Assembly: GCA_024734495.1 (NCBI GenBank) | Contig: JALMQS010000066.1 | Coordinates: 4,927,490-4,991,489 of the forward strand | Reading direction: 5' to 3' | Origin: Forficula auricularia | Taxonomy: Eukaryota > Arthropoda > Insecta > Dermaptera > Forficulidae | DNA: 64,000 nucleotides | Part shown: piece by piece, positions 48,451 to 59,834 of the stretch | How the letters are laid out: every line of letters begins with the position of its first letter | How positions within the stretch are numbered: position 1 is the stretch's first letter | The notes under the pieces: generated by a model | What the model was told of the DNA's origin: nothing | What the model saw: the letters and a program-made list of their open reading frames with translations, nothing else | Databases searched by the model: none | Position numbers and translations under genes: made by a program

Positions 48451-48672
48451 GTTTAAAAGCGAAGCCCAACGTGACATCTCGAGTGCCGAAACAAGTGATA
48501 ATGGAGACTCTCCAGAGAGCGGAAGATGAACGAATACGAACGGAAGGCCTCCTGACCACAGATATCCCAACAAGCCCCAGTAGCCCCAGGGCCTCGTCTG
48601 CGATGACCGACGACCAGGAACCAGACGAGTACTACGCCAGGACGAGCGAGATACTAACCTTCGCAGAGCAAG
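48451..48672 (+). CDS. Internal coding exon of an unrecognised gene
   Basis: A 222-bp island flanked by tactttttag (acceptor) and a GTCTGT donor. It is far richer in G and C than its surroundings and is open throughout in one frame. Two leading bases complete a codon, then LKAKPNVTSRVPKQVIMETL, a charged stretch QRAEDERIRTEG, a Pro/Ser segment TSPSSPRASSAMTDDQEPDE and YYARTSEILTFAEQ, with one spare base before the donor. The length is a multiple of three with both ends in phase 1, so skipping it would keep the frame. The composition suggests a disordered, cytoplasmic, possibly phosphorylated linker. I do not recognise the protein. No partner exon was found nearby, which is expected if introns are tens of kilobases. 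It is on the strand opposite to 49,584-49,726, so the two belong to different genes. Confidence 0.75.
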
Positions 48673-48786
48673 GTCTGTATTTTAATATATCTACCAGAAT
48701 ATTTTCTCAAGTAAATTGCATGAAATGAAACCCGAAGATAGATCACTTAGCCATTAATTATTTTTATTTATTTTGGAAAAGACAAC

Positions 48787-48880
48787 GCCTTGTAATTGGG
48801 GCTTAAACCCAAGGCACTTTGCTCTGCTACCCCAAACCTTAACTACCGGGCTGATACACAAACGACTAATTCTGAGTATC
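48787..48880 (-). repeat. tRNA-like SINE head
   Basis: On the minus strand cagcccggtagttaagg (A-box like) and gggtttaagcccc (B-box like) are about 30 bases apart. The open frame reported through it is spurious. Confidence 0.4.
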
Positions 48881-48972
48881 TGTGTCCTTCAGTCGGGTAA
48901 TACATACAGTATATATGAACAACTTAAAAAAATCCCAAAAAGTTCACTTTGTTCAAAAATTTCTAAATTTTA

Positions 48973-49583
48973 TTAGTATATATTGAGCAGTAGCGGGCGG
49001 TGACATTTCAATCAGAAGATGCTGTTCATAATATAATCCTTCAAATTTTAAAATTTTATTTTATTTTTCGCTTACGCCTGGGGAATTTCGAAACGAACTA
49101 AAGAGGGGAGAGTTTTGAATTAAATAAAATTACGATAGGGCACCGATTATTTACAACATACTATACCTAATCTTTTGAAATACAGGGTAAGTTTCAAGGT
49201 CCACGGTATGTCTGCTGAAAAAAGAAAATCCCAATCGACAATACATAAGGTTGGGCACCCTTCCTTTAGTAGTTGAGTTTTTTATTGAAAGAGAAGTTCA
49301 AGCTCAAACCATCTAGATTGCAGATTTTTGTAGAGAAAATCTCATCAAAATGGACGACGTTTCGAGATATAGTATTTCTTGAATTTGGGTGGCAGCTTAA
49401 AAAGGTTAAGACTGGTTTAAAATACGAGTTATTAAATGTTAATTTTAGTTAAGTATTTGAAAAAGTAGTAGAAATCGAAATATTAATATTAAAATAATTT
49501 ATTTTTTTAACTGTGAAATAAACATATAATTAAGGATTGGGTAGAAGAAAAAAATTCAAAAAAAGAATGGAAAAAAATCTCAC
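48973..49583. other. AT-rich, no gene recognised
   Basis: Probably intronic for one or both neighbouring exons. Confidence 0.4.
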
Positions 49584-49726
49584 CTGGAAGACGCGTGGGA
49601 GCGCGAAGAATCCCTGGAGAACCAGCGTGCGAGTCGTTGCTGGAAATAGTTGATTTTGGCCTGGTGGGGTTCACAATTCAAGTCGCATGGGCTCAAGAGG
49701 TCATAGTGCGGAGTGAACTTTGGATC
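49584..49726 (-). CDS. Internal coding exon, possibly of a SPARC/testican-type protein
   Basis: On the minus strand ctctctattgcag precedes the exon and GTGAGAT follows it, a near-consensus donor. The 143-bp island is GC-rich and open in only one of three frames: DPKFTPHYDLLSPCDLNC, then EPHQAKINYFQQRLARWFSR and DSSRSHASS, leaving two spare bases. The spacing of Cys followed by a helix with RLxxWF and a DSxR run resembles the start of the extracellular calcium-binding domain of SPARC and testican (SPOCK) proteins, secreted matrix proteins. In testicans that domain is followed by a thyroglobulin type-1 domain, and the microexon at 12,836-12,878 (whose true position may be near 39.4 kb) is on the same strand and thyroglobulin-like. 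This family call is an inference from short motifs; the exon itself is well supported by splice sites and composition. Confidence 0.7.
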
Positions 49727-50672
49727 CTGCAATAGAGAGTACTAGTTATTGTACAAACCCCTAAAAGTTAAAAGGAAAATCCTAAAAGTATATTTTTTTA
49801 CAATTAAAGCAAACAGGCCGTAGCTTGTTTACGAAACTCGCAATATACAATTAAATCTATTCTAATTCCCATATTATAAACTCTAACCGAGGGGTGAACC
49901 GCAACCTAATATTGTGTACACCTACTTCCACTTTCATTTCAAGTAGAAGACAATAGATGAAGATGCATTATCTAATTAATTCCAAAATAATTCCACATAA
50001 TTCCAAAGACGGTGTACACCTAATTCCAATGGCGATTCACCCCTCGACTCTAACTAAATAAGTGTATTAAAAGAAATTCCTTTTAAGATATGTTTTATAT
50101 ACGATTGCTTTCTCTACTTATTCTAATCAAGCATTGTAAAATGTATGTATGTAAATGCAATTTAAATCTTAATATAAAAACTAATTTGAATAAAAATCAA
50201 TGTAATTATTTTTATAATTACTGAATCCGAGCTGTTATGCATGATTTTCTAACATGTCAGAAGAGTTATATTCACCTTCATCTCAGGAATGTAATATCGT
50301 CAATAGCACCTGGATTACATTAATCTACATTATATAGTAACTATTCTTTTTTATTGAGAAATATCAATAGAATTAGTATATTTTATTTAAGGCCTGATCA
50401 TTTGATTTTTTTATCACACCCCTGATCTACACTCATGATTTCATTCATCCTTATGAGGAGTTTTAAGTCACGAGATTTTATTCCAATTTAATTAATACTT
50501 TAAAAGTTCAATTTTTTTTTTTTTCATATTTAACAATTTATTTTAGAGTAGTGATGGCAAACCAAAATGAGACGCCAAAATATTTTGGATGACATATACA
50601 TCGTTTAACGGACGGTTTTCGCTTAAGAACAGTCAACGCGCACTGCGCTTATAACTTACCTCGCTCGCTAAG
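49727..50672. other. AT-rich, no gene recognised
   Basis: Candidate intron of the minus-strand gene. A short GC-richer patch (50,600-50,670) precedes the hairpin. Confidence 0.4.
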
Positions 50673-51300
50673 TTAGTCCAAGAGCTGGTGACACATTTTG
50701 ACTACGGATTTGACCCAACTAGAAATAATGCGTAATAGTACCGTCTATGATGGTTGTACAGGGAATGGCCGGTCTGGCTGGCTGTGGCAGGTGGACCAGG
50801 TACTGCGCATGGTGTGAGTGCGGTAAAAAATACATATGTGTTAAAAAATATTTTTGACCCACAATCAAATTATAAAAATTATAATTTATAGTCAATTATA
50901 AACATAATATATTCACCCCGGACCATTTGAGTGGTGGAACGTGGAACCAGATAACCCCAAAGTGTATTTTTACAACATGAAAAAACATTTTGATGCTATC
51001 TTTTTCATGTTGGAAAAATACACTTTGGGTGGTCTGGTTCCACGTCCCACCACTCAAATGGTCTGGGGTGAATATATTTTATTTATAATTGACTATAAAT
51101 TATAATTTTTATAATTTCATTGTGGGTCAAAAATATTTATTTTTTAACACACCGCACTCATACCATGCGCAGTACCTGGTCCACCTGCTACAGCCGCCAG
51201 AATGGCCATTCCCTGTACAACTATCATAGACGGTACTATTACGCATTATTTCTAGTTGGGTCAAATCCGTAGTCAAAATGTGTCACCAGCTCTTGGACTA
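50673..51300. mobile_element. Giant hairpin H, copy 1 (about 300-bp arms)
   Basis: 50,673-50,985 and 50,995-51,300 are near-perfect inverted copies, starting ttagtccaagagctggtgac and ending in its inverse, with a loop of about 10 bases near 50,988. It contains ctgcgcatggtgtgagtgcg. Non-coding. Copy 2 is at 53,852-54,596. Confidence 0.85.
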
Positions 51301-51370
51301 AGTCTCTAATGTAGAAAATGATCTTTTTTTGCTTTTTTGATGAATGAATATGTCAAAAATTTTACTCTTT

Positions 51371-51612
51371 TCTTTTACTTTACTAGGGTATGGTCAAGTA
51401 TTGTAATCTTGCATGGAAAAAGTGTTTTTTTTTTTTGCTTCGTTTTTTCGAAATATGTATCTCCAAAACGGCTTAAACTATTTTGATTAAAAAAATTGGA
51501 CGAAACCATGGCGTTTTGATCTACAAAAAAGCACTAATAAGTGAACATCAAAAAATTCTTTTTTTCGAGATATTAACTGTTTTGTCAAAATGTATATTAG
51601 TACGTACATACG
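51371..51612 (+). repeat. Repeat B, copy truncated after the head
   Basis: ctttactagggtatggtcaa, gtattgtaat and aagtgaacatc in the order seen at 20,105. Confidence 0.6.
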
Positions 51613-51616
51613 TGTA

Positions 51617-51893
51617 CACTGTTAAAAATTTCTTATATAATTTTACTATAAAAAATGGGTAGTCCGACTCAAAACATTTTACTAATATTACATACCAGTA
51701 TTTTAATATTACAACATATTTTTTAGTGATTCGTATCTAATTAATATAAGAAAAAACTAAAGTTACAATTTATTTTTTTATTTTTGCAATGAATTAATAT
51801 GATTTTACTAATATAATATAGTATTTTTATTTTACTATGCGGAATCTTGTAAATTTTCTATCTATTTGTATTGTAAACATTTTTAATAGTGTA
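51617..51893. mobile_element. MITE with TA-type flanks
   Basis: cactgttaaaaatttc and the inverted atttttaatagtg at the ends, each next to TA, as for Tc1/mariner-class elements. AT-rich interior. Confidence 0.5.
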
Positions 51894-51946
51894 CATACGT
51901 ACATGCTTTAGTACGTTACTAAATTCTTTTATTAGTACTGCGAATA

Positions 51947-52743
51947 CACTCGACTCTCGATAATTAGAAATTCAAGGGACTACAAGAAAAATTCAAATTA
52001 TCGAGACTTCGAAATATCAAGAAGTTTGAATTATCAAGAGAAAGGAAAAAAAATCGAATTATTAAGAGTTTTTATTATATTTTTGAAAATTTGTATGAGC
52101 TTACATATATTTTATATATAGCCTTAAGGAAAAAAGTAAAAATAATTAAAACGACAAAAAAGAACAAAAAAATTACATATGTATTAACATTGCAATAATA
52201 TAACCAATTAAAAATAAACTGCAACGGATCGTTGCTAAACTTTATCCAAATTCATTTGAAATATTAATATGTTTATTCTTTTATTATTAATCAGATATCA
52301 CTTGCAATTTGCAGTTCATGTTGACTTTAATTAAAAAAATAATGATCGATTCTCATTTAACAGTCGAGGAATAACCATTCTACATTCGATTTTTGACATT
52401 TCGGTTATTATTGGAAACCATTAATGAAGACATGGAGGAATCGACTTAAAATCAAAAATAACGATCGATTCTTATCTAATACTAGAGGAATAACCTTATT
52501 GCATTCCATTTTTGATGTTTTGACTATTAATGGCAACCTCTACTGAAAACGTGGAAGAATCAACTTAAAATCAAAAAGACTAACTTCTTTTATGGCAAAC
52601 AACTCAAGCTTGAGTTCGAATTATAGAACGTTTCCTCTTGTTACGAAAAGAATTTCGAGTTATCAAGCGTATCAAAATACACAGCATTTTTTCGATTTAC
52701 CGAAGTTAACAGCTGAAGAGTTCGAATTATCGAGAGTCGACTG
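51947..52743. mobile_element. pogo/Tigger-like MITE carrying repeat D units
   Basis: Termini cactcgactctcgataatt and the inverted aattatcgagagtcgactg, flanked by TA (51,945-51,946 and 52,744-52,745), match the terminal repeats typical of pogo/Tigger elements. The interior 52,325-52,610 is repeat D. No transposase. Confidence 0.65.
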
Positions 52744-52859
52744 TATCACCAAATTATGGATATTTCTAGATGTGACACCACACTTAAATTAAGCTTGGGT
52801 TTTTTCCAAATTTTGACAGACCGGGCTCAAAAGGTTGGCCATCCCTATTTTAGAGTCTA

Positions 52860-53050
52860 GAATTATAAATTAATAAAACTTAATTTTTTAAAAGAGACAG
52901 AATTCAATCAATCTTTTTCGGACAAATTCTAAGATTTTAGTAGAAATATTATTAAATTGCGATATCAGATAATCTGAACACGAGCTGATTTTTTGAAAAA
53001 ACTACAAACTATTTTCAAAAAAAAAGATGTTCAAAACTTTAATTATTAAT
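52860..53050 (+). repeat. Dispersed repeat F
   Basis: ttttagtagaaatattatta, attgcgatatcag and ctattttcaaaaaaaaagat recur at 47,430-47,580 and, in part, at 5,880-5,945. Confidence 0.55.
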
Positions 53051-53851
53051 TTTTTAATATGCTAATGAATGGCCCTAGTGTTAATTGAAAAACAATTAAA
53101 AATTATTATCGTTGAGCTGAATTATGTAAGAGTTAGAGGCGCCTTGGCGCCGGAGAACCATCCCCAGAGGATTTATCCAAGACGAATAGATTTGTCAATG
53201 TTTGTCAAAAAGATTGACTATGCCAAATCAATAGAATAAAATTCAAGTCTCCGCGAGTGAAGTTATGGGATTCATTCCACTTACACAATAACAGGGCGAA
53301 TAAAATATCTAATCTAATAAATCAAAATCTTAATGGGCTTCTCTCGGGAACTCTTCTCTCTTATTCGAAAAACGAAAAAGACTTGAGAAATCCATTTTCG
53401 AAAAGAACAACACACTACAATTAATTTGGAAAAAATGGCCATGGTTATTTCTATAGAAATAATAATTATTCAAGACAAGTTCCAATGTTTTATTTTAAGA
53501 GATCTGACTTGCAAAATATCCCCTTTACAAACAAAACATCCCCTAAAAACTTTGAATATCAAGACAAATCCCGATAGTAGAGAGTTAAGAGAAGTGGTCA
53601 ACTACAAAATTCTGGGTGTTATGGATAAAAAATTTTATGTCAGAATGGTTATATTTTCACTCCTTCTGGAATGAAATGTCAAAAATGCAATCGGGGAACT
53701 TGGCGGTGTAAAACCGCAGCTGACAAGGCACGTGTAAGATTTTTCACTCTAAGAATTGAACTTTAACTTGAAAAAATTTCACAGTCACTTGATTCTGAAT
53801 CAAGTAGTTGTCAATCTGCCTTGATTTTCTATAGAAATTTATAATCACATA
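53051..53851. other. No gene recognised
   Basis: One GC-richer patch at 53,135-53,165 (gcgccttggcgccgg). An 82-codon frame at 53,426-53,674 has no recognised domain, though its sequence looks like a decayed coding fragment. Confidence 0.35.
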
Positions 53852-54596
53852 TAGTCCAAGAGCTGGTAACACATTTTAATTACGGATTTGACCTAACTAG
53901 AAATAATGCATAATAGTACCGTCTATGATAAAATTATTAATTCAATGTGAAACCTACCAAGTATTTTTATCTAATAATTTTAAAAAATGTTCCACCAAGT
54001 ACCAACACCAAATTCTTTAAAAACTACCGTCTATGATAGTTGTACAGGGAATGGCCGGTCTGGCTGGCTGTGGCAGGTGGACCAGGTACTGCGCATGGTG
54101 TGAGTGCGGTAAAAAATACATATGTGTTAAAAAATATTTTTGACCCACAATGAAATTATAAAAATTATAATTTATAGTCAATTATAAACATTATATTCAC
54201 TCGAGACCATTTGAGTGGTGGAACGTGGAACCAGACCACCCCAAAGTGTATTTTTACAACATGAAAAAAAATATTTGATGCTATATTTTTCATGTTGTAA
54301 AAATACACTTTGGGGTGGTCTGGTTCCACGTTCCGCCACTCAAATGGTCTGGAGTGAATATATTATGTTTATAATTGACTATAAATTATAATTTTTATAA
54401 TTTCATTGTGGGTCAAAAATATTTTTTAACACATATGTATTTTTTACCGCACTCACACCATGCGCAGTACCTGGTCCACCTGCCACAGCCAGCCAGACTG
54501 GCCATTCCATGTACAACTATCATAGACGGTACTATTATGCATTATTTCTAGTTGGGTCAAATCCGGAGTCGAAATGTGTCACCAGCTCTTGGACTA
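53852..54596. mobile_element. Giant hairpin H, copy 2, with an insertion
   Basis: Same hairpin as 50,673-51,300. The left arm is interrupted at 53,931-54,023 by a 93-bp insert flanked by the 13-bp duplication taccgtctatgat (53,918-53,930 and 54,024-54,036). The insert matches 23,965-24,030 inverted. Confidence 0.85.
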
Positions 54597-54769
54597 ATAC
54601 TACTAAAGGGCATTTGTGCCTGTGTCTATTTATATCTATCTATCTATCTGGTGTCTGTATGTCAGTCCCCCTTGAAATAATCAATCAAATAACTCTTAAA
54701 CTTTTTACTTTAAGACAAATGCCTTTAGAAGCAAAGCTGTAGAGGATGTAATTTTAGACATTTTCGTTA

Positions 54770-54880
54770 AATTTTTTTTGAAAATAACCACCCAAAATGG
54801 GAGGGGGGGTCAAAAATGAAAATTTTAGCCCTTTGGACCAATTTCAACCAAATTTTCCTCCAGGAGGATGGGTTCAGTAG
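54770..54880 (+). repeat. Repeat B fragment (one G-rich unit)
   Basis: ataaccacccaaaatgggag, a G-run and tcaaccaaattttc match the internal units of repeat B. Confidence 0.5.
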
Positions 54881-55199
54881 GAGGGCGTCCAGAGGGCAAA
54901 GTCTCTTAGATAGCAAGAGGTCCGCCAAAGGCGGGCATCACGTCTAGTACTATAGGTATTTGGTTTTTATATTCAAATCAGGAATAGATATTCCAAATTA
55001 TTTGATTTTTGAAAATTTTCCAAAATCGACACTCTCAAAACATTTAGGATTTAGTGTAGAAGAATTTATTAGTTGACCACCTCTTTTAATTTTCTATAAA
55101 AATTTTACTCTAAATTTTAAAATGATAGAAATAAATTCAAACGGGAATACCAGGGAATTGGACAATAAACAAAAAACAGCGTTTTTATTAAAAGGGCCA

Positions 55200-55231
55200 G
55201 ACGTTTCGTCGATTTATTTCGACTTCCTCAG
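55200..55231 (-). ncRNA. hammerhead ribozyme-like core, left arm
   Basis: Minus strand: CTGAGGA (231-225), stem II GTCGA/TCGAC, GAAACGTC (207-200). Stem I is weaker than in the partner arm. Confidence 0.5.
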
Positions 55232-55518
55232 TGTCCTATCCTATCACTCTTTGTCAAAAGACAATTCCACTATGCGACGAAATATCCTTAATCTTTTTTA
55301 TTATATCTACAATACATTCTTGGCCTTAATTAGTTAATAATCTTGAAATTTTTCCCCCTTTTAACAATTAAAAAATCAAAAATTCACTAAAAAAATCTTT
55401 GTGTTGTTTTTAAACAGTAATTGAGGCCAATAATCTATTGTAGATATAATAAAAAGGATTAAAAATGTTTCGTCGCATAGTGGATTTGTCTTTTGACGGA
55501 GAGTGATAGGATGGGCCA

Positions 55519-55550
55519 CTGAGGAGGTCGAAATGGATCGACGAAACGTC
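55519..55550 (+). ncRNA. hammerhead ribozyme candidate
   Basis: CTGAGGA (55,519-55,525), stem II GTCGA/TCGAC, GAAACGTC (55,543-55,550). The flanks gggcca and tggctc pair as a 6-bp stem I. The loop of stem II differs from the left arm while the stem is unchanged. Position 7 of the core (here G) is known to be variable in hammerheads. Confidence 0.6.
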
Positions 55551-55615
55551 TGGCTCGTTTAATAAAAGCTCTGTTTTTTATTTATTGTCCACTTCCCTGT
55601 TATTCCTGTTTTAAT

Positions 55616-56182
55616 TAATATTTATTATGGATTCGAGTGATATAACGAGATAGAAATAAATTTTGCACACTAATTTTAATCACAGAGAAAAAATTAATAT
55701 TAATAATAATTATAATAAAATCAAAATTTGTAAAATCAATTACGTATCTTCTCTTATGATATGATTTGTATTTTCTCTAGTTTATTTCATTTTTAAATAT
55801 AGCTGGTTTTAGTAGAAAATAGAAACAAATTACCTACTGGAATAAAATTACTTCGACTAACTCAAACCGTCATATCAGATTTTATAGATTCTCGATGCAG
55901 AACACCCGCTTTAAGAGTTGTTCATTTATTTAAACACAAAAAGGGTTGTCATAAAGAATTCTCTGCTAAATTTCAATGTCAACCATATACTTATAAGTAT
56001 GTATATGGGTGGGATATTTGTTTAAATTCCATAGCGGAACTATATGGTAGATATTCAATTATAAATCAATTTATTTGCAAGGGGAAAGAAAGTTTCTTGA
56101 ACAAAACTTTCTTAACTCAGCTATTAGATGGAGAGTAAATATTTGTTGAAGCGTAATCAGAGGAATCTTCTATTACATGTAA
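55616..56182. other. Decayed repeat-like coding debris, no gene
   Basis: Short open stretches around 55,850-56,150 look like a broken transposon protein but no family could be named. Confidence 0.3.
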
Positions 56183-56190
56183 AGGAAATA

Positions 56191-57476
56191 AAGGGCCGTG
56201 CCGTGCTATGATGCAGAGAGGCGGCCGCATCAGGCGGCACCGTAAGCAGCGAAATCAAAATACAATTGGAACCATTTAATAATTAATCTTCTTTACAAAA
56301 TGCTTTTCTCTATTGGTCCATGTACCGTACAAAAAGTGAAAAGTTATGGGCAATCTGGATATGATCAGATGAAAATTGCTGCAGAATATTTTGAATACAC
56401 TATAGGAATTCCTTCAGAAACTGGAGTTAGAGCAAGAAGAAAAAAAGCGTTAATTTATCTATGAAGAAACTGTCGATCAACCCTTAACAGAGGAGATTAA
56501 ATTTAAAATAAACTTTTTTACTTATATTCTGGACATTACACTTAATTCTCTGAATGAACGATACACGTTTCTGGAAACCCATAGATAAAATTTTCAGTTT
56601 TTATAAGGCATTTTAAAACTCAAGGATATAGATGATAAAATGTTGGAAAATTATTGTACCAGTGTCGAGTCAATACTTTCGGTCGAAAATAGATAAAATA
56701 TATAATATGCAAATGATCTTCAAAAAGAATTACCTGATGTATCCCGAATGCTACCATATTCTATGAAACCGTTGGATGTTTTCAATTATTTGTGTCATGA
56801 AACTTAATTATTTTGATTCTTCCAAACGATGTTAGGTATATAGAGTCAGAAGTTGAGATCAGGTGTAGGATATCAGTTTTTGACATGTTAGGTATATAGA
56901 GTGAGAAGTTGAGATCAGGTGTAGGATATCAGTTATTGACAGATATCCTGTATCTGATCTCAACTTGTGACTCTATATACCTAGCATCGTTTGGGAGAAT
57001 TTAAATAATTGAGTCCTTTCAGTACTTTTATTTTTATAATATTAATTATTTTGTATCCGAATACTCTGTTATAGCAGTGAGAATTTTATTAACACTCCCT
57101 GTCTCTGTATCTAGTGGGGAAAGAAGTTTTTTTCACAAATTAAAATTAATAAAAAACTACTTAAGAAGTTCAATAAACTAAACAAAACTTGAAAATCTGT
57201 CTTTAATTTCTATTTAAATGCTGCCACATAGACAACAGATCCTATTTAACCAATTTGCTAAAGTTAAATTGAAAAGGGTTGAAATGTAGTAGATTGTTGT
57301 AGTTTATCGTTGTTATCATTATTTTAAAGAACCTAGTTTAATAAAAATAGTATTCTTAAATTTTGAGCAGTTTTTTTGTTATTATCACAACCGAAGGTTA
57401 TTTTAAGGAAAAAACATTTATAGGGTGGCATTTCGAAGACTTGCATTATAGTAAGAAAATCTACTGCACAGCTCTG
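56191..57476 (+). mobile_element. hAT element with perfect 8-bp target duplication
   Basis: Ends aagggccgtgccgtgc and the inverted cagagctgtgcag are flanked by aggaaata at 56,183-56,190 and 57,477-57,484. The left end is followed by the GC-rich ggcggccgcatcaggcggca typical of some hAT elements. Contains the transposase pseudogene below and a nested small hairpin (about 56,830-56,992). Confidence 0.8.
56340..57235 (+). pseudogene. hAT transposase (DUF4371/dimerisation type), heavily broken
   Basis: Fragments of a hAT transposase can be read in changing frames. TEEIKFKINFFTYILD and NSLNERYTFLETH near 56,480-56,585 correspond to the middle of DUF4371-type hAT proteins, and ILLTLPVSVSSGERSF with KLKLIKNYLRS near 57,090-57,180 is the conserved C-terminal dimerisation region. 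At least four stops or frameshifts separate these, and a small foldback with a partial direct duplication (aggtatatagagt.agaagtt) splits the gene at about 56,830-56,992. Full-length relatives are about 600-700 residues, so much of the N-terminal zinc-finger part and the catalytic core are missing. It cannot make a protein. It belongs to the surrounding element, whose target duplication is intact. Confidence 0.75.
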
Positions 57477-57489
57477 AGGAAATATACTA

Positions 57490-58197
57490 TAGGTAAAGTT
57501 ACCAGATGTTTTACAATGGAATATGGGACATGAATCTGTAATTCTGTATGTATATAATTATTATATTATCATATGTCTATTGTAAACCATAATGGAATAA
57601 GAGCAGTCATAGATAAATTAAAACATCAAGATAACAAACAAAGATTAATAACTCTTACTTTTCCGATGAAATATGAACTTTTTTTAATAATTCATCATTT
57701 TGTGATATATTGTTACAAAATTCATCACAAGTATTGGAGAATTTGCACTTCACTGCAATATAGCCTTCAACGTTTCTAAGCTTAGTCCCGTCATTTAATA
57801 GTTACACCTCGTATAATGAGAGCCCCTAGTATTTAGACAACTAAATTGGCAGATCAGTTAAGAGTATGACTAAAAAAAGGCGCAAGCCATTTCCCCATAT
57901 TTACTTTATCCAATGCGATGCAGGTGGAGTATCGGATCGAAATTCAAAGGGTCATCAGGTAAAGACTACGGAAGCCCTTGGACTTAATGAAAGTCACAAA
58001 TTGTAGTATTCATTTAGATTGAATTTTAGCACGTGACGGTCTTAGAAAAAAAAGATAATTAATAAACATAAATTTGTTTAATCCACAAGACAAAAGACAC
58101 ATCTGGAACACTTTGTAAGCAATTTTTTTGTAGGACAAGAAACCCAAATATGGGACAGTCGCACCTAATGTCGGACGTCTGGTCACTTTAACTATAG
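57490..58197. mobile_element. TIR element with nested repeat A
   Basis: ctataggtaaagttaccaga at the left and its approximate inverse tctggtcactttaactatag at the right. Repeat A (ctttatccaatgcg...agcacgtgacgg) lies at 57,890-58,050. Possibly hAT-related, like 3,983-4,327, with which it shares the accaga/gggaca theme. Confidence 0.5.
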
Positions 58198-59834
58198 GTA
58201 TATAATAAATAACGTGATGTAGGAAATCTAATTATTAAATTTTGAATTGAGATAATTAAGTTGTTAAATCAAGTTTTGTTTAATAAACTGAAATTCCTTT
58301 GCATTTTAAAAAAAGAGAGGCGGAGATATTTTGAAATATTCTACGATTAGATTGGATTAGAATGGATTTATGGACTGTGTTTCTTTGGATATCAAATCAT
58401 TTAAAGTTGCAGAATACAGCAAAGAGGAAAACGAAGAAAACTTTAACGAATTAACGAATGAAACTACAAACAAATAAATATGAAAAATATAATCTTTTAT
58501 AAAATTTAGGATTCTAAAAAATAAATATTTATATCATAGCTATACCTCTTTAAATATTTGATCCTTATGTATTTATTAGGCATATATTTATTATGTATAA
58601 TATATTAACAACTGGCTTAATAATACAGGTCCACAAATTGTTAAGGACATGCGAACGCTCTTTCAAAAGGATTCCGAAGAAAACTTGAGGAAACATTAAC
58701 TTTTTGATTGCTAGAATTCAACACGATAACATGTGTACCTAATGTAGATATTTTAATTACTATCTTTTGATGATTATAATAAATTAATTCTTTATATTCG
58801 TGCTTCAAAAATTTCTTCTATACAAACATACAAAATAAAAAAAAAATCTATGTAAAGACACTAAAGAGCAAGAATTTTGATAGGTCCTAAGATTTTAACT
58901 TTTAGAGATGGAGAATAATAATAATATTATTCATTTAATTTTATTTACTGAATTATTACCAAAAATAATACCACAGATTATTTTTTTATATACATAGAAA
59001 TAAAATTAAAGTTTAATGTAATATAATAATATTAATAATATAATATGCGATCGAGGAATAGACCAACTATTCGTGGGAACACAGGATATTTTTGTTTAAT
59101 TATATGGTAAGTGATAGTCTTTGTTTCTTACAGCCATATTACACATTTATTGGCCAGTCTTGGACGTGTACAAGTTAATCATTATTTATATTATTATGGA
59201 GTGTGTCGTTGCACTTTTAGAAGAGATAAAGGGTCACAATTACCAGCATCTTTAGTTTTTCCTAATCAATTTAAGTACTAGGATACAAGTAACTCACAAA
59301 TCTAAAATCTTAACGATCCCATCTAACTAAATATATGCTTAGGAGCCTTCGGCACGTCCTCAAGGCTCGGCCCTCCAGGGGCTTGTGGGCCTAGCGGCCA
59401 GCGTCTCGGGCCGAAAATTTTATTCCCTTTAAAAATCACCCTCCAGAGGCATATCTAAAAACTGTGCAGCAGATACATTGTCTCTCTTGGAAAGTTTTCT
59501 TGCCTTAATAATAATAATCTATCCCCGCTTTTCAGATATTCCAAAGTACCTATCTATTTCCCTGAATTACCCATAAATAATATATATATACATATATTTA
59601 AAAAAAATTTCATGGAGATAGTTATTTTAAAGAGCTTAAAAATTTGATACAAAGCTTTCATTTTTTAGATAAATACTTTAAATTATTTTTGGACATGTTA
59701 GTATAGATAGTTGTTAATTATTAATATATATATTATTATTTTTATTTATTTTTTTAATTTTTTTTTTTTCTAATTGGGTTTTTAGATTTCGGTTTTAGGC
59801 AAAAACTAAAATGAATCAATAATTAGTAGAGAAT
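58198..59834. other. AT-rich, no gene; GC-rich patch at 59,340-59,430
   Basis: The patch (ggagccttcggcacg, ggggcttgtgggcctag) is isolated and may be a repeat terminus. Nothing else is recognisable. Confidence 0.4.

Larger units (their letters stand above)
55134..55615. mobile_element. Penelope-like foldback with two hammerhead-like motifs
   Basis: Arms 55,134-55,333 and 55,422-55,615 are inverted copies. Each carries CTGAGGA...GAAACGTC. A short open frame across it is spurious. Confidence 0.7.

Noticed and set aside
57573..57779. 68-codon frame as a gene
   Set aside because: AT-rich, no domain, lies inside a TIR element.
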